From NCBI GenBank assembly GCA_004794655.1, contig SMMW01000179.1, forward strand, positions 704,501 to 768,500: a stretch of 64,000 nucleotides of DNA. Direction: 5' to 3'. Under the pieces are notes generated by a model. That model did not search any database. It saw only the letters and a program-made list of their open reading frames with translations, and was not told the origin of the DNA. Positions 40,901 to 50,868 of this stretch are shown piece by piece (positions within the stretch are counted from its first letter, which is position 1; each line of letters starts with the position of its first letter). The position numbers and the translations under genes are program-made. The DNA comes from Marisa cornuarietis (Eukaryota > Mollusca > Gastropoda > Architaenioglossa > Ampullariidae).

Positions 40901-43900
40901 TCCTGTTCCTCACTGAAACAAAATAAAATCACATTATGGCATTTGTAAAGTACAAACTTTATAACCAGTAAAACCACTGGCTGTGGCCTGGGGTGCAATT
41001 TCATCTAGTTCAATGTAAATGCTCACTAAACTTGTGTCTCATTGAGTTTAATGTAAATGCTCACTAAACTTGTGTCTCATTGAGTTTAATGTAAATGCTC
41101 ACTAAACTTGTGTCTCATTGAGTTTAATGTAAATGCTCACTAAACTTGTGTCTCATTGAGTTTAATGTAAATGCTCACTAAACTTGTGTCTCATTGAGTT
41201 TAATGTAAATGCTCACTAAACTTGTGTCTCATTGATTTTAACCTAAATGCTCACTAAACTTGTGTCTCATTGAGTTTAACCTAAATGCTCACTAAACTTG
41301 TGCCTCAGCAAAACATTTAGAACATCACTTTGCACACACTCTGTAATCATATTGTGCAACCTTGTATCCACAACTCCTGTGTAAGTTTTTAAAAAACATC
41401 TTTGAATGTCACATGTCCTTGACAGTGATACATTGAATAAATCATCTTTAAATTCTATGGATCAGATATTTAATATTAAACACATTCTTTATAAACTGAT
41501 GTTGCTTAATAAGTTGCATTTTCTGTAATATGGGAGGTAAGCCTGTGACAATTTTTTTTCTTTGTCATACAGGGTGGAGGAGATGACACAGGACAAGATG
41601 ACAGTGGTGACCAAAATGGAGGAGCATGCTGCACAACTTGAGTTACAGCTGGACATTCAAAAGGATGCCTACAAAGTAAAGATTATTCTTTCATTCACAG
41701 TTCACTCACATACCACAGTCAACCCTATAACATATTAAAGTGCTGCAACAGTCCTCACAAAGTAAATGTTATGCTGTAGATGAACCATTTGGCGCTACAG
41801 TAGTATTGGGGGTCTACATTTGAAAATAGATTGTCTTTCCCTTGCTGAGTTCTTTGTCGTAAAATATGTGCAGTGTGTTCCAGCCATGTGCGTGCAGACG
41901 TGTATGTCAAAATCTCAGAGCTTGCATCATTTTAGCAACATTAGAGTTTGAGCCTTTGACAGTCATAGTTTTGTTACATGTAGGATCAGTGGCAGATTGA
42001 CATGATCTCGATTTTGAGTGTTTATTTTCCTCTTTTGCTCAGGAGCAGCTGGAATCTGTTGAGGAAGACCACAAGAAAGTTTTAGAAATGCTACAAATGC
42101 AACTGGAGATGACTCAGGGGGAAAACACGCGGCTTCAGCGAGAAGTCAACAACTTGCAGCGATCGCTGCGCAGCAAGGATGTAGGAGCAGCAGAGGAGCG
42201 GCGATCACCACCAGGATTTTTTCCGGTGATGACTCACCCTGAGGGTGAACGTCAGGAAGGGGAGGTGTGTTTTGTTCTGCTTTGGTTTTCTTTCGTTGCA
42301 CATTCTTTCATTTTGTTCATATTCTTGTATTTCTATATTTTGTGGCACTTTCTTGATGGTGTTGCCCAACTTTTGTTTAGCTTGTTCACTTTTATTAGTG
42401 GATTCTTTCATCTGCTTGCCTCTCCTGTGCATTATTTTAGTGGCCCAGTAAGTGAGATGTAATGCAGAAATAATGTTGGCATTGAAAAGGCTGCTTGTAA
42501 AGTAAAAACCTTAAAATTATGTGCAGAATATATGCAACATACTAATCATTGTCTCCTGATGGCAAGGCGGAGGTTAACGATAAAATGCTAACTGAGAATG
42601 TATAATAAGTTTACAATACATGTATGAGACTGAGAATGTATAATGGAAAAAACTCCACAGCCTGGTGGTTAGCACAACCATCTGTGGAGTAAGTCATTGG
42701 TTTGAGGCCTGCTTTGGTCTAGGAAAACTCTCAAGCCCACAAACAGCAGAAATTAATACCTGATATATCTGGGAAGGTAAAGACAGAAGAAGAAAAATGT
42801 TATAGATGCTTATATGGCCTATATGGCTACTAGGCTATAGTGCCATTATATTTTACTATTTTTTATTATACTATTAAATGTGTAAAAGTTTGCAACAAAC
42901 AGGGAGAGAAAATGCCACTCTAATGTGTCACAATGCTGTTCAAAGAGTCTTTTATTGATGGTGATCGACAAACACTTTGGCCAACCACTTCATTTTTTCT
43001 TGATGCTGACAATATCTACACAGCAGTGCTTTGCAGCTGCATGCGCATGCACACACACACGCACATACAGAATCTGTGTCTTTCTTTATGGGGTTGAGCC
43101 TTCATTGAATTATGTCTAATCTCACTTCCTCTCCTGTGATCTGTGAGAATGCTTTATTTATATACCAACACTTAAAAGTACCCTTTCTACATTTTTAGGC
43201 AGCACTAATTTTATATAAATCATCATCATCATCATCATTTACAGGGTTCAGAAGTTGTTGAAGCAGAGCCTCGTGCCTTGGTAAGTTTTTGTAACTGATC
43301 ATGATCATTCAGACTCTATAACCTTTCTATAAACACAATAAAAAGCAATCATAATCAGTCAGATACAGCATCATGTAATATTTTTTTAATCTACACAAGA
43401 AAATCATATGGTGAAGCAAAACTTTTATCCTGAAATATGCAGCGTTCAGAGGTAATTCTAGGCTGCGGCCTTGCGGGATTCCCGTAAAATTTCGCTGAGG
43501 GGCGCAAAGTCTGAAAGTCAGTGCGACCATTCGCCCGCAAAAATCCCGTGGCTGGCGCACTTTTGAACACGCGATGCGGCACTTCAAAAATAATTGTTGT
43601 CACTCTTCGCGCTGGTTTGAAACCGACCCACTAGAATTGATGCTAATGACTGGACAGTTTTCAGACTGACCACTTGTTATCCATCTGATGCAACCTGCAC
43701 CCACAGCGAAAACATTGGACGGGAGAGATCAAAGCGTATCGGAAGCAAGCGAGTTGAAAGGGAAGTGAACGCGGCTGTCAACTATCTGACTTTTCGTTCG
43801 CGACCAGAGCAGCAGAAGATGCCCCGTAAAGTAGAAGGAAGGTCAGGAAGAAACAGAAACTCGTCAGAGTGTGGCGCACACATTGTTGGAACTGATAATG

Positions 43901-46900
43901 TAGACAACGAAATAGACAAATTGAGGCAGAGACCGCACGTAAAAAACCACGCATCCAGAGAACCTGTCAGTGTGAATGGCTGAAGAAATGGCCTTGGCTA
44001 ATGAATGAGGAGGAAGGCATGAGATGTTAAAGTTGCCTAAAACAATCAGAATAACGCGTTTACAACCCCGGGTGTGTTAAATACCGAACGAGGAGACGTT
44101 CAGACTTCCAGTGAAAGATTTCAGCCAGGTAAACTATTTTCAGTTCTAATTTATTTCTGTCCTCGTGACCTTTTCGGAACTTATGCCGGCGGTCTTATAT
44201 AACACTGAAAAATAACGTGATGCGAACTTGATACAACATCACAGGACACAGAAGCTATCAGGGTTGCTTTTGCGACAGTCTGTGCAAGAACATTAATGAC
44301 AGGTTCCCAAAAGATGCAGGTGATGTTGCCTCTGGATTTTGAGTTCTTTCCATGCGCCCCATCTTTTTCCTGTCTGCAGAAGACAGAACACCCTATGGAG
44401 ACAAAGAATTAAATATCTTAACAGATTTCTTTGGAAAACCAGCACAAGTGGGCAGCAAATTCAGTAAAATCTTGCTTGACAAAGCAGCATGTTTAGAGGA
44501 ATGGATTGTGGTCAAAGAAACTGTAACACAGAATGCATATCGGAGAGATTCCACAAACTGTTTAAACTGTTATTTGATTTTTACAGGGATTCATTTCCCA
44601 ATTTGCTGGTTCTTAGAAAGCTGTGCCTCCTTATGCTATACCACAATGCAGGCTGTGAGAGGGGGCTTCAGCCATCAAAACCTAATAAAAGTCTTCTCGT
44701 AGAAGTTGCCTCGAGGAGAAACATTTAAACCCCTGCACTAATGAGACACATGAAAAGTGTCTAAACATTAGCTCATAGCCCAATGAGATGGACACAAAGA
44801 CTAATTGGTTTGCAAATTTAGGATTCTATGATCACACTAATGATGATGAAAGATAATTTATCGACATAAAAGAAAAAGATATCTATGTGATTAATCGTCA
44901 ATTTCTTGTGATTAATAAAGTATTTTGTTGTATACCAAATATTTATCGGAAAAAGCAGTGAAAATGTGTTTGTTTGGAGGGACCCCTTGTTTCATTTGAA
45001 GGGCCCCTTTTTTTCCATTGAGAGGGCCCCAGGGCCCCTCTTTTTGAAATCCTAGAATTACCTCTGAGCGTTTAAGACAAAAGCTTAGGCCTACATTTCA
45101 GCACATGCAGTCTATTTAACCAAGATTTTATACTGATGTCTTACAGGTTTTAACAGAATTGATGAATAAAGGCTTAACATTTTTGATGCAGCATTAAAAA
45201 AAAAATCTTTTCGAGTGTGGTGTACCATTTGAAATAACTATTAATTTTATGTTTTTTCTCTTTTCAAAATGCAGATATCACCATCAAACAAGCTACCATC
45301 TGTTTCATTTGAAAAACTGCTTGCTACACCTTTGGACGAGCTGCCAGGTGAGTTTAACATAGTCTTCTTTATTATTCAAATCATGATACCTTAAAAATGA
45401 AAAAATAACACTGTATATTCGCCTAGTGAAAGTAATAACTGAGTGATTTGCTGGTGAACGTGATCACTGAGCAATTGACTGCAGCTTACTGAGCTTTGAG
45501 TAGAGGTCACTAGGTTGTCTACAAACAAAAGAAGGGCAATAGTTTTGTGATTAGCTGCCAAACATGATTGGTTAAAGTCTCCACCTTTTCTTTAGCAGGA
45601 AGAAGAGCTAGTGTGGTGGACGAGGAGACTCTGAAAAATGATCTGATTGCAGCGCAGAAGAAAATTGAACATCTTACAGAAGTATTATTTAGTTCTTAGT
45701 TAACTGCCTGCTTGCTGTTTGTTGTGCTTGTTTTGTTGCTGTTCAGTTCCTTTCCTAAATTCTCTCAAATTTTGTTTAATGTTGTGCATTGGTGGCATCT
45801 GTAGAACTTGCACATCACCTTTAAATATTTTGATTCCGCCCTCCACTTGTAGCTTATGTGTCCTATTTATTTTCTGTTAAACCTTTGTCACATTTGATGT
45901 GCTTTTTCTCTGCTGATTAGCAGGTTGTTATCTTGATATTAGCTGTAGTATTTATTTTCTCAAAGTCCTATAAATATTCAGACATTTCTTAGTGATGATC
46001 TTGATGTAATGCTCTACTGTCATGGTCACGATGTAAATTAAAGTCTTTAGGATTTAGTCACCCAGTCAGCTGTCATGCATCCCTCACACTTAATTTACAA
46101 CATTATCTAAAATGATTTCTCCTCCAGCTGCTTAACGACAGCGAGGAGTCAGTGTCTCGCATGACAGAGCAAACCAAGATTCTGAAGGATGAAATCCGAC
46201 GATTAAACCGCAACCAGCAGCGAGATGAGGAGCTTCAGAATCTGGAGTACCTGAAGAACATCATCATAAAGGTCTGGTTGGTCTCAAGAGTCTCTGTCTT
46301 TTTTGTGCCCATATTTAGCCTTTTGTTTTACCCATATATAGTCCCTTGGTGCTGATTTTATTGTTGAGTTCATAGTGAGCTGATTCCACATTCACCATAG
46401 ATTACATCTACCCTTCAGACAGTGTTACTTGATGTCTTCTAGGAAACTCTGGATTGCATTTAAGTATGTCCACTCCTTGAGAAAAGAAAATTTGAATATA
46501 ACTGAAATGTTGTATGTTGGGAGACTGGTATTTGCTTACTGTGCTTTTGGCATGCTTTAGTAAGGAACTTTTGTGATTGAAGTAGATGACATGGCATGCA
46601 GCAGTCCAAGAGTTTTGAAACCTTTAAGATAGACACTTGTTTTTGTTTTGGTGCTGGTTTAGTTCTTGACGCGGTCAGTTGGGGAAGAACGCATGGTGCT
46701 GGTGCCGGTGTTGCACATGATGCTCAAACTGAGTCCAGAGGAGAAGGAGCTGCTGGAGGCGGTGGCAACAGGTGCTTGAACATAAGTGACAGCAGAGTAA
46801 TATGTTAGAACATACAAATGAACGTACAGCTTCTTTATTCTATAATTTGTGTTAGGCAGCTCTCTTGACTGGCATGTGAAACACATCTTCTCCTCTGTCT

Positions 46901-47177
46901 CTCTCTCTCACTCACACACACACACGTGTCAAGCGAAAATGCTGGCACAGGTGAAAACGTCCCCAACCCAAATCCCTTGCACACTCACACACAGACACAT
47001 GTAAGGAAGTGAATTATGAAGGGAAGGGAATATGCAGACATACATGTGCACGCACACTTCCCCTATGTTGTGGTATTAAAAGAGGTCTTTTGATTGACAG
47101 GAGAGGATTCAAAACAGAAGAACCAGCCGGGAAGTGGCTGGGGAGCATACCTTCATCGATGGTCGGGGCTGACGTAA
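12615..47177 (+). CDS. GCC2: GCC2 (GCC185), trans-Golgi GRIP-domain golgin
   Basis: Peripheral trans-Golgi tether. Family knowledge: the GRIP domain binds Arl1-type GTPases, and the coiled coil captures endosome-derived carriers. Thirty exons join in frame: 12615-12671, 13242-13326, 14143-14210, 14349-14453, 14761-14844, 18399-18503, 26366-27358, 27830-27993, 28198-31042, 31607-31726, 34204-34302, 34949-34990, 35209-35397, 35623-35730, 36080-36205, 36783-36945, 37429-37529, 38089-38166, 38338-38517, 38809-38888, 39201-39254, 39988-40110, 41573-41675, 42043-42264, 43245-43280, 45275-45347, 45599-45681, 46128-46271, 46663-46771, 47101-47177. The sum is 6816 nt, 2271 residues, longer than the roughly 1680 of human GCC2. 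GCC2 landmarks: LSREDLIKFVKKQ near the N-terminus, LEMADYERTIHALNEQL, HQRTIRSLEGRVAAL, and C-terminal NLEYLKNIIIKFLTR, LSPEEKELLEAVA, SGWGAYLHRWSGL. Almost everything between is predicted heptad coiled coil. An upstream untranslated exon is implied by the acceptor at 12599. Confidence 0.95.
12793..12964 (+). mobile_element. tRNA-derived SINE, family 1, copy 2
   Basis: Begins GGGTGGTCTGGTGGCACAAT with a box A-like TAGTTAGCGCC, then GTCACCAATACAGTGAAGG, a box B-like segment, and ends TGGCTTGGCATAAAACACC. It lies in GCC2 intron 1, in the same orientation as the gene. Confidence 0.8.
13540..13697 (+). mobile_element. tRNA-derived SINE, family 1, copy 3
   Basis: GGCGGTGGCGCAACAGTAAG (box A), CACCAATAGGTGAGGGTTGG, TGTCCTGTGTTTAGCTCTTG (box B), GGGCACGCTGTTC, TTTACAGGGCTGGCTGCCTT and TTGCTGGCTCGGCGTA match the other copies. 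It lies in GCC2 intron 2. Confidence 0.8.
14957..15122 (+). mobile_element. tRNA-derived SINE, family 1, copy 4
   Basis: GTGGTCCACTGGTGCAACGG and TTAGCGTCTGC (box A), GTCCTGTGTTCAGCTTTTGT (box B), then the shared body and GGCTTGGCATAAAATGC end. A short internal deletion removes part of the TTAGTTGCTGGC block. It lies in GCC2 intron 5. Confidence 0.8.
15409..17670 (-). mobile_element. Complete hAT DNA transposon (GTF2IRD2/ZBED-related) with TSD
   Basis: A 2262-bp element bounded by perfect 16-bp inverted repeats: CAGGGGTCTCAAACTC at 15409-15424 and its complement at 17655-17670. Both ends are flanked by the same 8-bp target duplication GCTTATGT. The 8-bp TSD and CAGGGGTCTCAAA terminus are diagnostic of hAT. 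The single transposase region lies on the minus strand. The element sits in GCC2 intron 5, opposite to the gene. Confidence 0.93.
15790..17400 (-). pseudogene. Broken hAT transposase
   Basis: Read on the minus strand the protein resembles the hAT-derived part of GTF2IRD2/ZBED-like proteins. It contains YLLRQQDFFKKATKESDAA, then SVALDETTDITDTAQLAIYV (catalytic-region DET), GITTDGAPSMT (second catalytic-region block), CITHQQALCSKLL, EVRWLSRG, and C-terminal DEHLQALLRVSTASSLKPNV. An in-frame TAG at 16551-16553 and at least two frameshifts (near 16300-16350 and around the poly-G run at 16020-16030) interrupt it. It is therefore not a functional transposase as read, although both ends of the element are intact. 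Confidence 0.88.
17915..18020 (+). mobile_element. Possible diverged tRNA-SINE, family 2
   Basis: AACCTAGTGATTAATGCACA resembles a degenerate box A, and GAGTTGGATTTAGGCTTGC a box B. Spacing and wording are similar to the better copy at 42650-42850. Only two weak promoter-like blocks support it. Confidence 0.25.
18576..19253. mobile_element. piggyBac-like non-autonomous element (TTAA-flanked)
   Basis: Both ends carry TTAA (18576-18579 and 19250-19253) followed inward by related inverted repeats: CTCACTGGAGTCG at the left, and CTCATAGGAGTCGC on the complement of the right end. The interior near the right end repeats TACGGAGCGACT twice. TTAA target duplication is the piggyBac hallmark. There is no transposase coding in its 678 bp. 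It begins 73 bp after GCC2 exon 6. Confidence 0.6.
20583..21995 (-). mobile_element. Second LINE, 5'-truncated, nested in the first
   Basis: It starts mid-RT at about 21995 (ALDSGDVSPLTLLDLSAAFD), passes GVPQGSVLGPVLFILYT and the catalytic SYADDTQLYCS, and runs through a 235-residue open C-terminal segment with RLDYCNSLLAGCPSSLIQ, RLVLRARKLDHVTPLLRFL and FKSALKTHLFLEHYS. It ends in a 3' tail with TTATTA repeats near 20590. It is far better preserved than the flanking LINE, so it is younger. Truncation within the RT is typical of incomplete target-primed reverse transcription. One early stop/frameshift lies near 21555. Confidence 0.82.
22862..23660 (-). mobile_element. Third LINE fragment with TCA-repeat tail, nested in the first
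   Basis: The minus-strand reading gives ATQLDRLQRVQNTAARIVTP, TEHITPILQSLHWLPV, then GARAFTNTAPKLWNALPSS and MFRKRLKTHLFT, the C-terminus of another non-LTR RT. Its 3' end abuts the TGA/TCA microsatellite at 22865-22916. It separates RT pieces of the older LINE that lie on either side. Confidence 0.72.
22865..22916. repeat. (TGA)n microsatellite, LINE tail
   Basis: About 17 uninterrupted TGA units. On the minus strand they form the TCA-repeat terminus of the LINE fragment to the right, which is how such elements often end. Confidence 0.9.
25665..25760 (-). mobile_element. Possible LINE 3'-tail fragment
   Basis: An AATAATAATGG repeat, then a segment with TGTGCGCTTTACATAAG that mirrors the TTATGTAAAGCGC-type tail of the LINEs elsewhere in the window. 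Weak, tail-only evidence. Confidence 0.3.
26366..27358 (+). CDS. GCC2: GCC2 exon 7 (331-codon coiled-coil exon)
   Basis: A 993-nt phase-0 exon after a 7.9-kb LINE-filled intron. The acceptor is TTCTCAAG at 26358-26365, the donor GGTGAGT at 27358-27364. The product is heptad-rich with Leu/Ile at a/d positions and abundant Glu/Lys, interrupted near 27090-27145 by an acidic DAQDDDADSKASDESAED linker. The open frame extends five bases past the donor to a TAA, so the donor defines the end. Confidence 0.93.
28198..31042 (+). CDS. GCC2: GCC2 exon 9 (948-codon coiled-coil exon)
   Basis: A 2845-nt exon that supplies over 40 percent of the protein. It enters in phase 2 after exon 8 and leaves in phase 0. 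The sequence is continuous heptads with very high Glu, Gln, Lys and Leu and few Pro, predicted as a long parallel coiled coil. Sequence in this zone is hard to assign residue by residue to vertebrate GCC2; identity comes from the flanking exons. The open frame continues beyond 31042, but the donor GAG|GTGGGT and the fit to the next exon fix the boundary. Confidence 0.93.
34001..34120 (+). mobile_element. RTE-type LINE 3'-end fragment
   Basis: Translates to DLLTIAHSRQEWQALSVAAS then IHV, the same C-terminal block as the minus-strand element at 7640-8450, followed by a CTGACTGACTGA tail. Only the last 120 bp of the element are present. It lies in the intron before GCC2 exon 11. Confidence 0.75.
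34515..34595 (+). mobile_element. LINE 3'-tail fragment
   Basis: Shares GCAAATCTTTGGAAAAATGC and CTATATAAATCCTCATTATT with the fragment ending at 6086. Tail-only copy. Confidence 0.45.
34949..34990 (+). CDS. GCC2: 42-nt small exon of GCC2
   Basis: Fourteen codons (KEQARQIIRALASE), phase 0 at both ends, between a TTGTTCACAG acceptor and a GAG|GTCAGA donor. The product continues the heptad pattern into the next exon (ILQQNIDSSYDEL). The donor is weaker than others, and skipping it preserves frame, so inclusion may be partial. Confidence 0.65.
37393..37417 (+). repeat. (TG)n tract at a GCC2 splice acceptor
   Basis: About 12 TG units end 11 bases before the acceptor of exon 17 (exon from 37429), taking the place of the usual polypyrimidine tract. 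Confidence 0.8.
39519..39831. mobile_element. hAT-like MITE, 313 bp
   Basis: The left end CAGAGGTAGCCAACACGG and right end AAGGTTGGTGACCTCTA are inverted repeats (CAGAGGTNNCCAAC pattern). They are flanked by 8-bp duplications GAATAGGG (39511-39518) and GAGTAGGG (39832-39839) with one mismatch. The right subterminal part (AGTAGCTCTCAGTGTCAAAA) resembles widespread animal hAT ends. No coding. It lies in the intron before GCC2 exon 22. Confidence 0.7.
41011..41308. repeat. Minisatellite, eight copies of 38 bp
   Basis: The unit AATGTAAATGCTCACTAAAC followed by TTGTGTCTCATTGAGTTT is repeated nearly perfectly; the last two copies carry AACCTAAATG and the end decays. It lies in the GCC2 intron between exons at 39988-40110 and 41573-41675. 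Confidence 0.92.
42650..42850 (+). mobile_element. Probable tRNA-derived SINE, family 2
   Basis: CCTGGTGGTTAGCACAACC is a good box A, and CATTGGTTTGAGGCCTGC a good box B at normal tRNA spacing. A body with AAGACAGAAGAAGAAAAATG follows. It is distinct from family 1. The 3' limit is approximate. It lies in a GCC2 intron. Confidence 0.5.
43447..45066. mobile_element. Degenerate hAT transposon with perfect 16-bp TIRs
   Basis: Inverted repeats CAGAGGTAATTCTAGG (43447-43462) and its exact complement (45051-45066) bound a 1620-bp element. The flanks share AGCGTT (43441-43446 and 45067-45072), extending to 7 of 8 if the first TIR bases are counted. Subterminal GGGCCCC-rich blocks lie near 45000-45040. 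It sits in the GCC2 intron between exons ending 43280 and starting 45275, where it accounts for most of the intron. Confidence 0.85.
44370..44730 (+). pseudogene. Remnant hAT transposase (C-terminal region)
   Basis: One frame reads DRTPYGDKELNILTDFFGKP, LDKAACLEEWIVVKETVTQN. The overlapping frame then gives SFPNLLVLRKLCLLMLYHN and AGCERGLQPSK. The second part resembles the hAT dimerisation-region pattern in which a FPNL helix is followed by CERGFS. A frameshift between the two frames and the missing N-terminal half show that it is dead. The resemblance to ZNF862-type hAT proteins is from memory of the pattern. Confidence 0.55.
46128..47177 (+). CDS. GCC2: GCC2 GRIP-domain exons (28-30)
   Basis: Three exons (46128-46271, 46663-46771, 47101-47177) encode the Golgi-targeting end. 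The GRIP core runs from about residue 2198, with the conserved Tyr of LEYLKN at about residue 2203 (the Arl1-contact position in other golgins), then LVPVLHMMLKLSPEEKELL. The splice ACAG|GTGCTT matters: reading through it would stop at once, while joining to 47101 restores SGWGAYLHRWSGLT and a TAA at 47175-47177. Confidence 0.95.
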
Positions 47178-50100
47178 CAGCACAGCATCTCACTCCCATC
47201 GCGATCTTGTTCCTCATCATCAGACATTTATAGTTGACCATTGTTATTCAGGACTGTGATCTGCCATATTATCTGATACCTCTAATCTGTGATTGATATA
47301 TGCATTATTTTTTCAGCCTGCCTTAGACTTAAGTACCAAATCTTGTAAACTCCATGAATCTTGCTGCGTTCTATAATCAACAGTTATCCTGTGAACAGCT
47401 GTCTGTTCTTGGGCCTACCTGTGCTGTGTCCCTGTTTGAAGTGCTAGTCCTATATTATTGTTGGCATACATTCCACAAAATCTATACCACATCTCCTGAG
47501 TTTTTGTCAGAATAAGAAAGTAATATTTCTGACACAAAAAGTGTTAAAAAATATATGTGGTGATTATTTGCATGTAAACTTGTACACAGGAGTGCTAATT
47601 ACAGTAATAAACATTTTGTTTCATTCAGTTGATGACACTGATGTGAAAAATTATTTATTGGGATATCAATTTATTACGTGTTTCTCAGTTCATATTTGTT
47701 TTTGATCTAATGGGAAAATTTGCTGTAAATTTCTTTGTGTTGCCTTCTCTTCCTCTTTCTCACTCTCTTGCTGAGCTAATATAAATGTCAAGTTCTCATT
47801 ACTCCCCTGACCAGTGGCATGAAGTGTGGTAATTAATGGAAATGCATTGTTTAGGCATATTATTATTTGCTGAACGCTGAGAGTGGTCTTCATGTTAGGA
47901 ATATCTTAACATTCTATTTTGTACACCATGCGTCGCTCAGTCTGAGAGGATCTGGTAATCCAGCTAATCCAAGTCAAGGTTCCTTGTTGCTGCTTGAACT
48001 TCTATAACAAATATGATGGCGTTTGTGTCTGTACAAAAGTTCTTTCTTTTGGTGTACAGTTCTTATTTTCTGTTATTAGGCCATTATTTCACCATAGACT
48101 TTATTTGGTGGATGATCTTGAGTAGAAATCCATGTGTAGAAATACTCCCTTTTAATTGAAAGTACAATTAGTCATGGATAAACATGTATTTTCTCATTTT
48201 TCCTGTTGATCTCCGTGAGAAAAAATATATTCTTGATGAGGGGAAGAATTTATATTTAACTCAACCTTAAACCACAGTTTCTCCCCCATATTTTTATGTG
48301 TTGATCAGATAGAAAGCACTTGTGGGAGTAATTTTACTAACACAACTTGCAAAGCACAAAATCCTTTTGATTACTTGTAACTAATCTCTTAATTATATGA
48401 CCTAGTGCTTTACACATTGACTATTCTGTATTGTTGTGTGTGTCTCCATTCGTTGAATATTTTTGACTCCCTTTGGAATGAGCTGTGCCAATATGGCCGC
48501 TACTCACTCAACACGTGTTTGGTTTGTCACTTGCTACTGGAGTGTCTCACACCATTCTGCTTAAATTCTTGATAGCAAAGTATGTTTGAAGTAAAGCTTG
48601 TAAACAGTTGGGCAAAGCTAATGTGTTGATGAGGTTTAGCATAGTGATGCTGATGATGGAAATAGAGATGTCTTGCGATAGTAACTGCTGCAATTAAATG
48701 TGTTAATTTATGCAATTTTTAAACGTTATGAATCTTATGAAAATAAGAGGTAAATTTATTTGAGTTTCAAGTGACAGTGGGATGATTTTCATTTATTTTT
48801 ATTTGTCATATATACAATGTCCTGTGTTATATATATGGCATTTTTATTAACACACTGGGCTCAGCATTTATTTATAATTGTTATCTAATTCTGAAATGTG
48901 GTTTGTAGGGAAAAGATAACATTTGCAGGTGGCAAGGCTGACAAACATTTACAGCTGAAGGTATTTTGGTAGTTTTCGTGTGTGTTTTTGTTTAAGTGAT
49001 CTCTTTCAGCATTGACTTTCACAAACATGCACACAGTTCAGTGTTATACAACAAGGAAAATCAAATCAGCTGACTTTCAGTAACATGCCCAGCCCTTCTT
49101 TGCACGATACTAATGATCTCACAGAGCAATAATTGGTATGTTCACAACTCTTTAGACTGTCTGTTGTATTGTGTGCATACTACCAATCATAGACAGGATT
49201 GTTGACATTGAGCTGTACAAAGCATTAGATTTTTTTTTTTTTAAACTATGTGAGTGCAGACTGGGCGGTGTGTCAATATTGGAGTGTATGGATGATGCAT
49301 TGCTGTAGGAGGCATTTACTGCATGTTTGCTGTGTGCATGGTTACTGGGTGTGGTGAATGGATGTAAGTACAGTCTGTTATGGTGTTTGTCAAAGATAAT
49401 TTCTGTGTGACTTACCCCTGGGGTAAAAAGTCAGGTATACCTTGACCAGTTTCTTTAACATATCAATATACATGCCTGAAGTCAATGTTTTTTCATTTAT
49501 TGTTTTTATTTTGAGGGTATTGCTAGCTTATTCAAATATCAGAATTTTGGTGGCTTATTTACCGCAGTGGGTGTCCTGTAGTGGCTTGTGATTACAAATA
49601 AGTAACATTTTCATATTTTCACTTACCTTTCACACTCACCGTCCAGTTCTATCTTGTGTATGATCTTGCTCTGTCAGGTGTGAGCTTACTTCAGAGATTT
49701 CCTTTACTCATGAAACAGTTTAGGTCATTCCTTCAAGAGTAGTATTTACATTTTTTTTTTTTTTAACAAATCAAAACTGACCAACTGAGCATATTGTTAA
49801 CGTGAATTCTTTTTGTTGTTTCGAGATACATGCTGTATTTGGTAATGTACATATACACTGATGTAGACCAGTGGGGTTTGATTAAAAGTGGTTTGAAAAG
49901 AGCTTCATTGTTAATATATGCTTCATAATATTTCTGTATTGTCATGGCAAGCGCATATATATATATATATATATAAACAACTGAAATGGAAGCTTTAGAA
50001 AGGTGGAAAGCTTTTTGAATACCTGAGATCCTTTACAGAGTTAAGTAAAATATGCATATGTATATTTTGACTATAACGTTCTGTTACCAACGAGCCCATG

Positions 50101-50845
50101 CCACATGCATGCACACACACACACACACACACATGCATGCATGCATAAACACAAAAACCAAAACTGTATTTTCACTCCTATTCAACATTAGAAAATGATT
50201 TTGATTGGTCTAGCTAATGTTTGTGTCTACCTCAAACTTTCTCCTCAAAAAAGTGCAGTGCATGTCATAATGGAACCGAAATGTTTTTTCTTGATCTGCA
50301 CCTTAAGGCCAGGACTAGTGCAAAAAGGGACAGTAAGTATCATCACACTTGTCCCATTCTTCTTGCAAACTATATTAAAGGTTAAAAAAATTAACATCGC
50401 CATATTAAAATACGGTTCGTCGTATTGCATGTGTGCAATGGCTTTCTGTACACTATTTAGCCCAATGTAGCGTGGGTATGTCCAAAATAATGTCCATATT
50501 GTAGACCATTGACAAACCTTACCACCTCCATCAACCATTTCATGAAAACCTGTAACATCGGGTCCTTCATATCTTTACCTCACCCTCTCACAATAACTAA
50601 CTGCATATGGCGCTATTTACAGTGAGAACAAATTAATGACATTTTGGATGAAAAACGCGAGTCGTCGATATTTTTTGATTCATGAAGCACAAAGGCTTGT
50701 ACATGCTACTGAAAATTTGATGACAAGCATAACTAGTCCTCATGTACACACAATCACTTGAGCACCGTGCTATGTTGTTATGGATGTAACCCGAATTACA
50801 TGTATCTGTAGATGACCGTCATGCAAAATACATTAGAGTGAAGTT
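47178..50845. other. GCC2 3' UTR and intergenic DNA
   Basis: After the GCC2 stop I see no further coding exon. AT-rich DNA contains an (AT)n run near 49957-49975 and a (CA)n run near 50112-50142, flanked by ATGCATGC-type repeats. No convincing transposon ends or RNA genes were recognised. Confidence 0.6.
47606..47611 (+). terminator. GCC2: Candidate GCC2 polyadenylation signal
   Basis: A canonical AATAAA lies about 430 bp after the stop, followed by a T-rich stretch (ATTTTGTTTCATT). It is the first canonical hexamer after the stop that I noted. Longer 3' UTR forms cannot be excluded. Confidence 0.4.
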
Positions 50846-50868
50846 TGTTGGTCCGGTGGCGTAACGGT

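Noticed and set aside
41011..41308. Regular repeats that might suggest a CRISPR array.
   Set aside because: Units are directly adjacent with no unique spacers, in a eukaryotic intron; it is a minisatellite.
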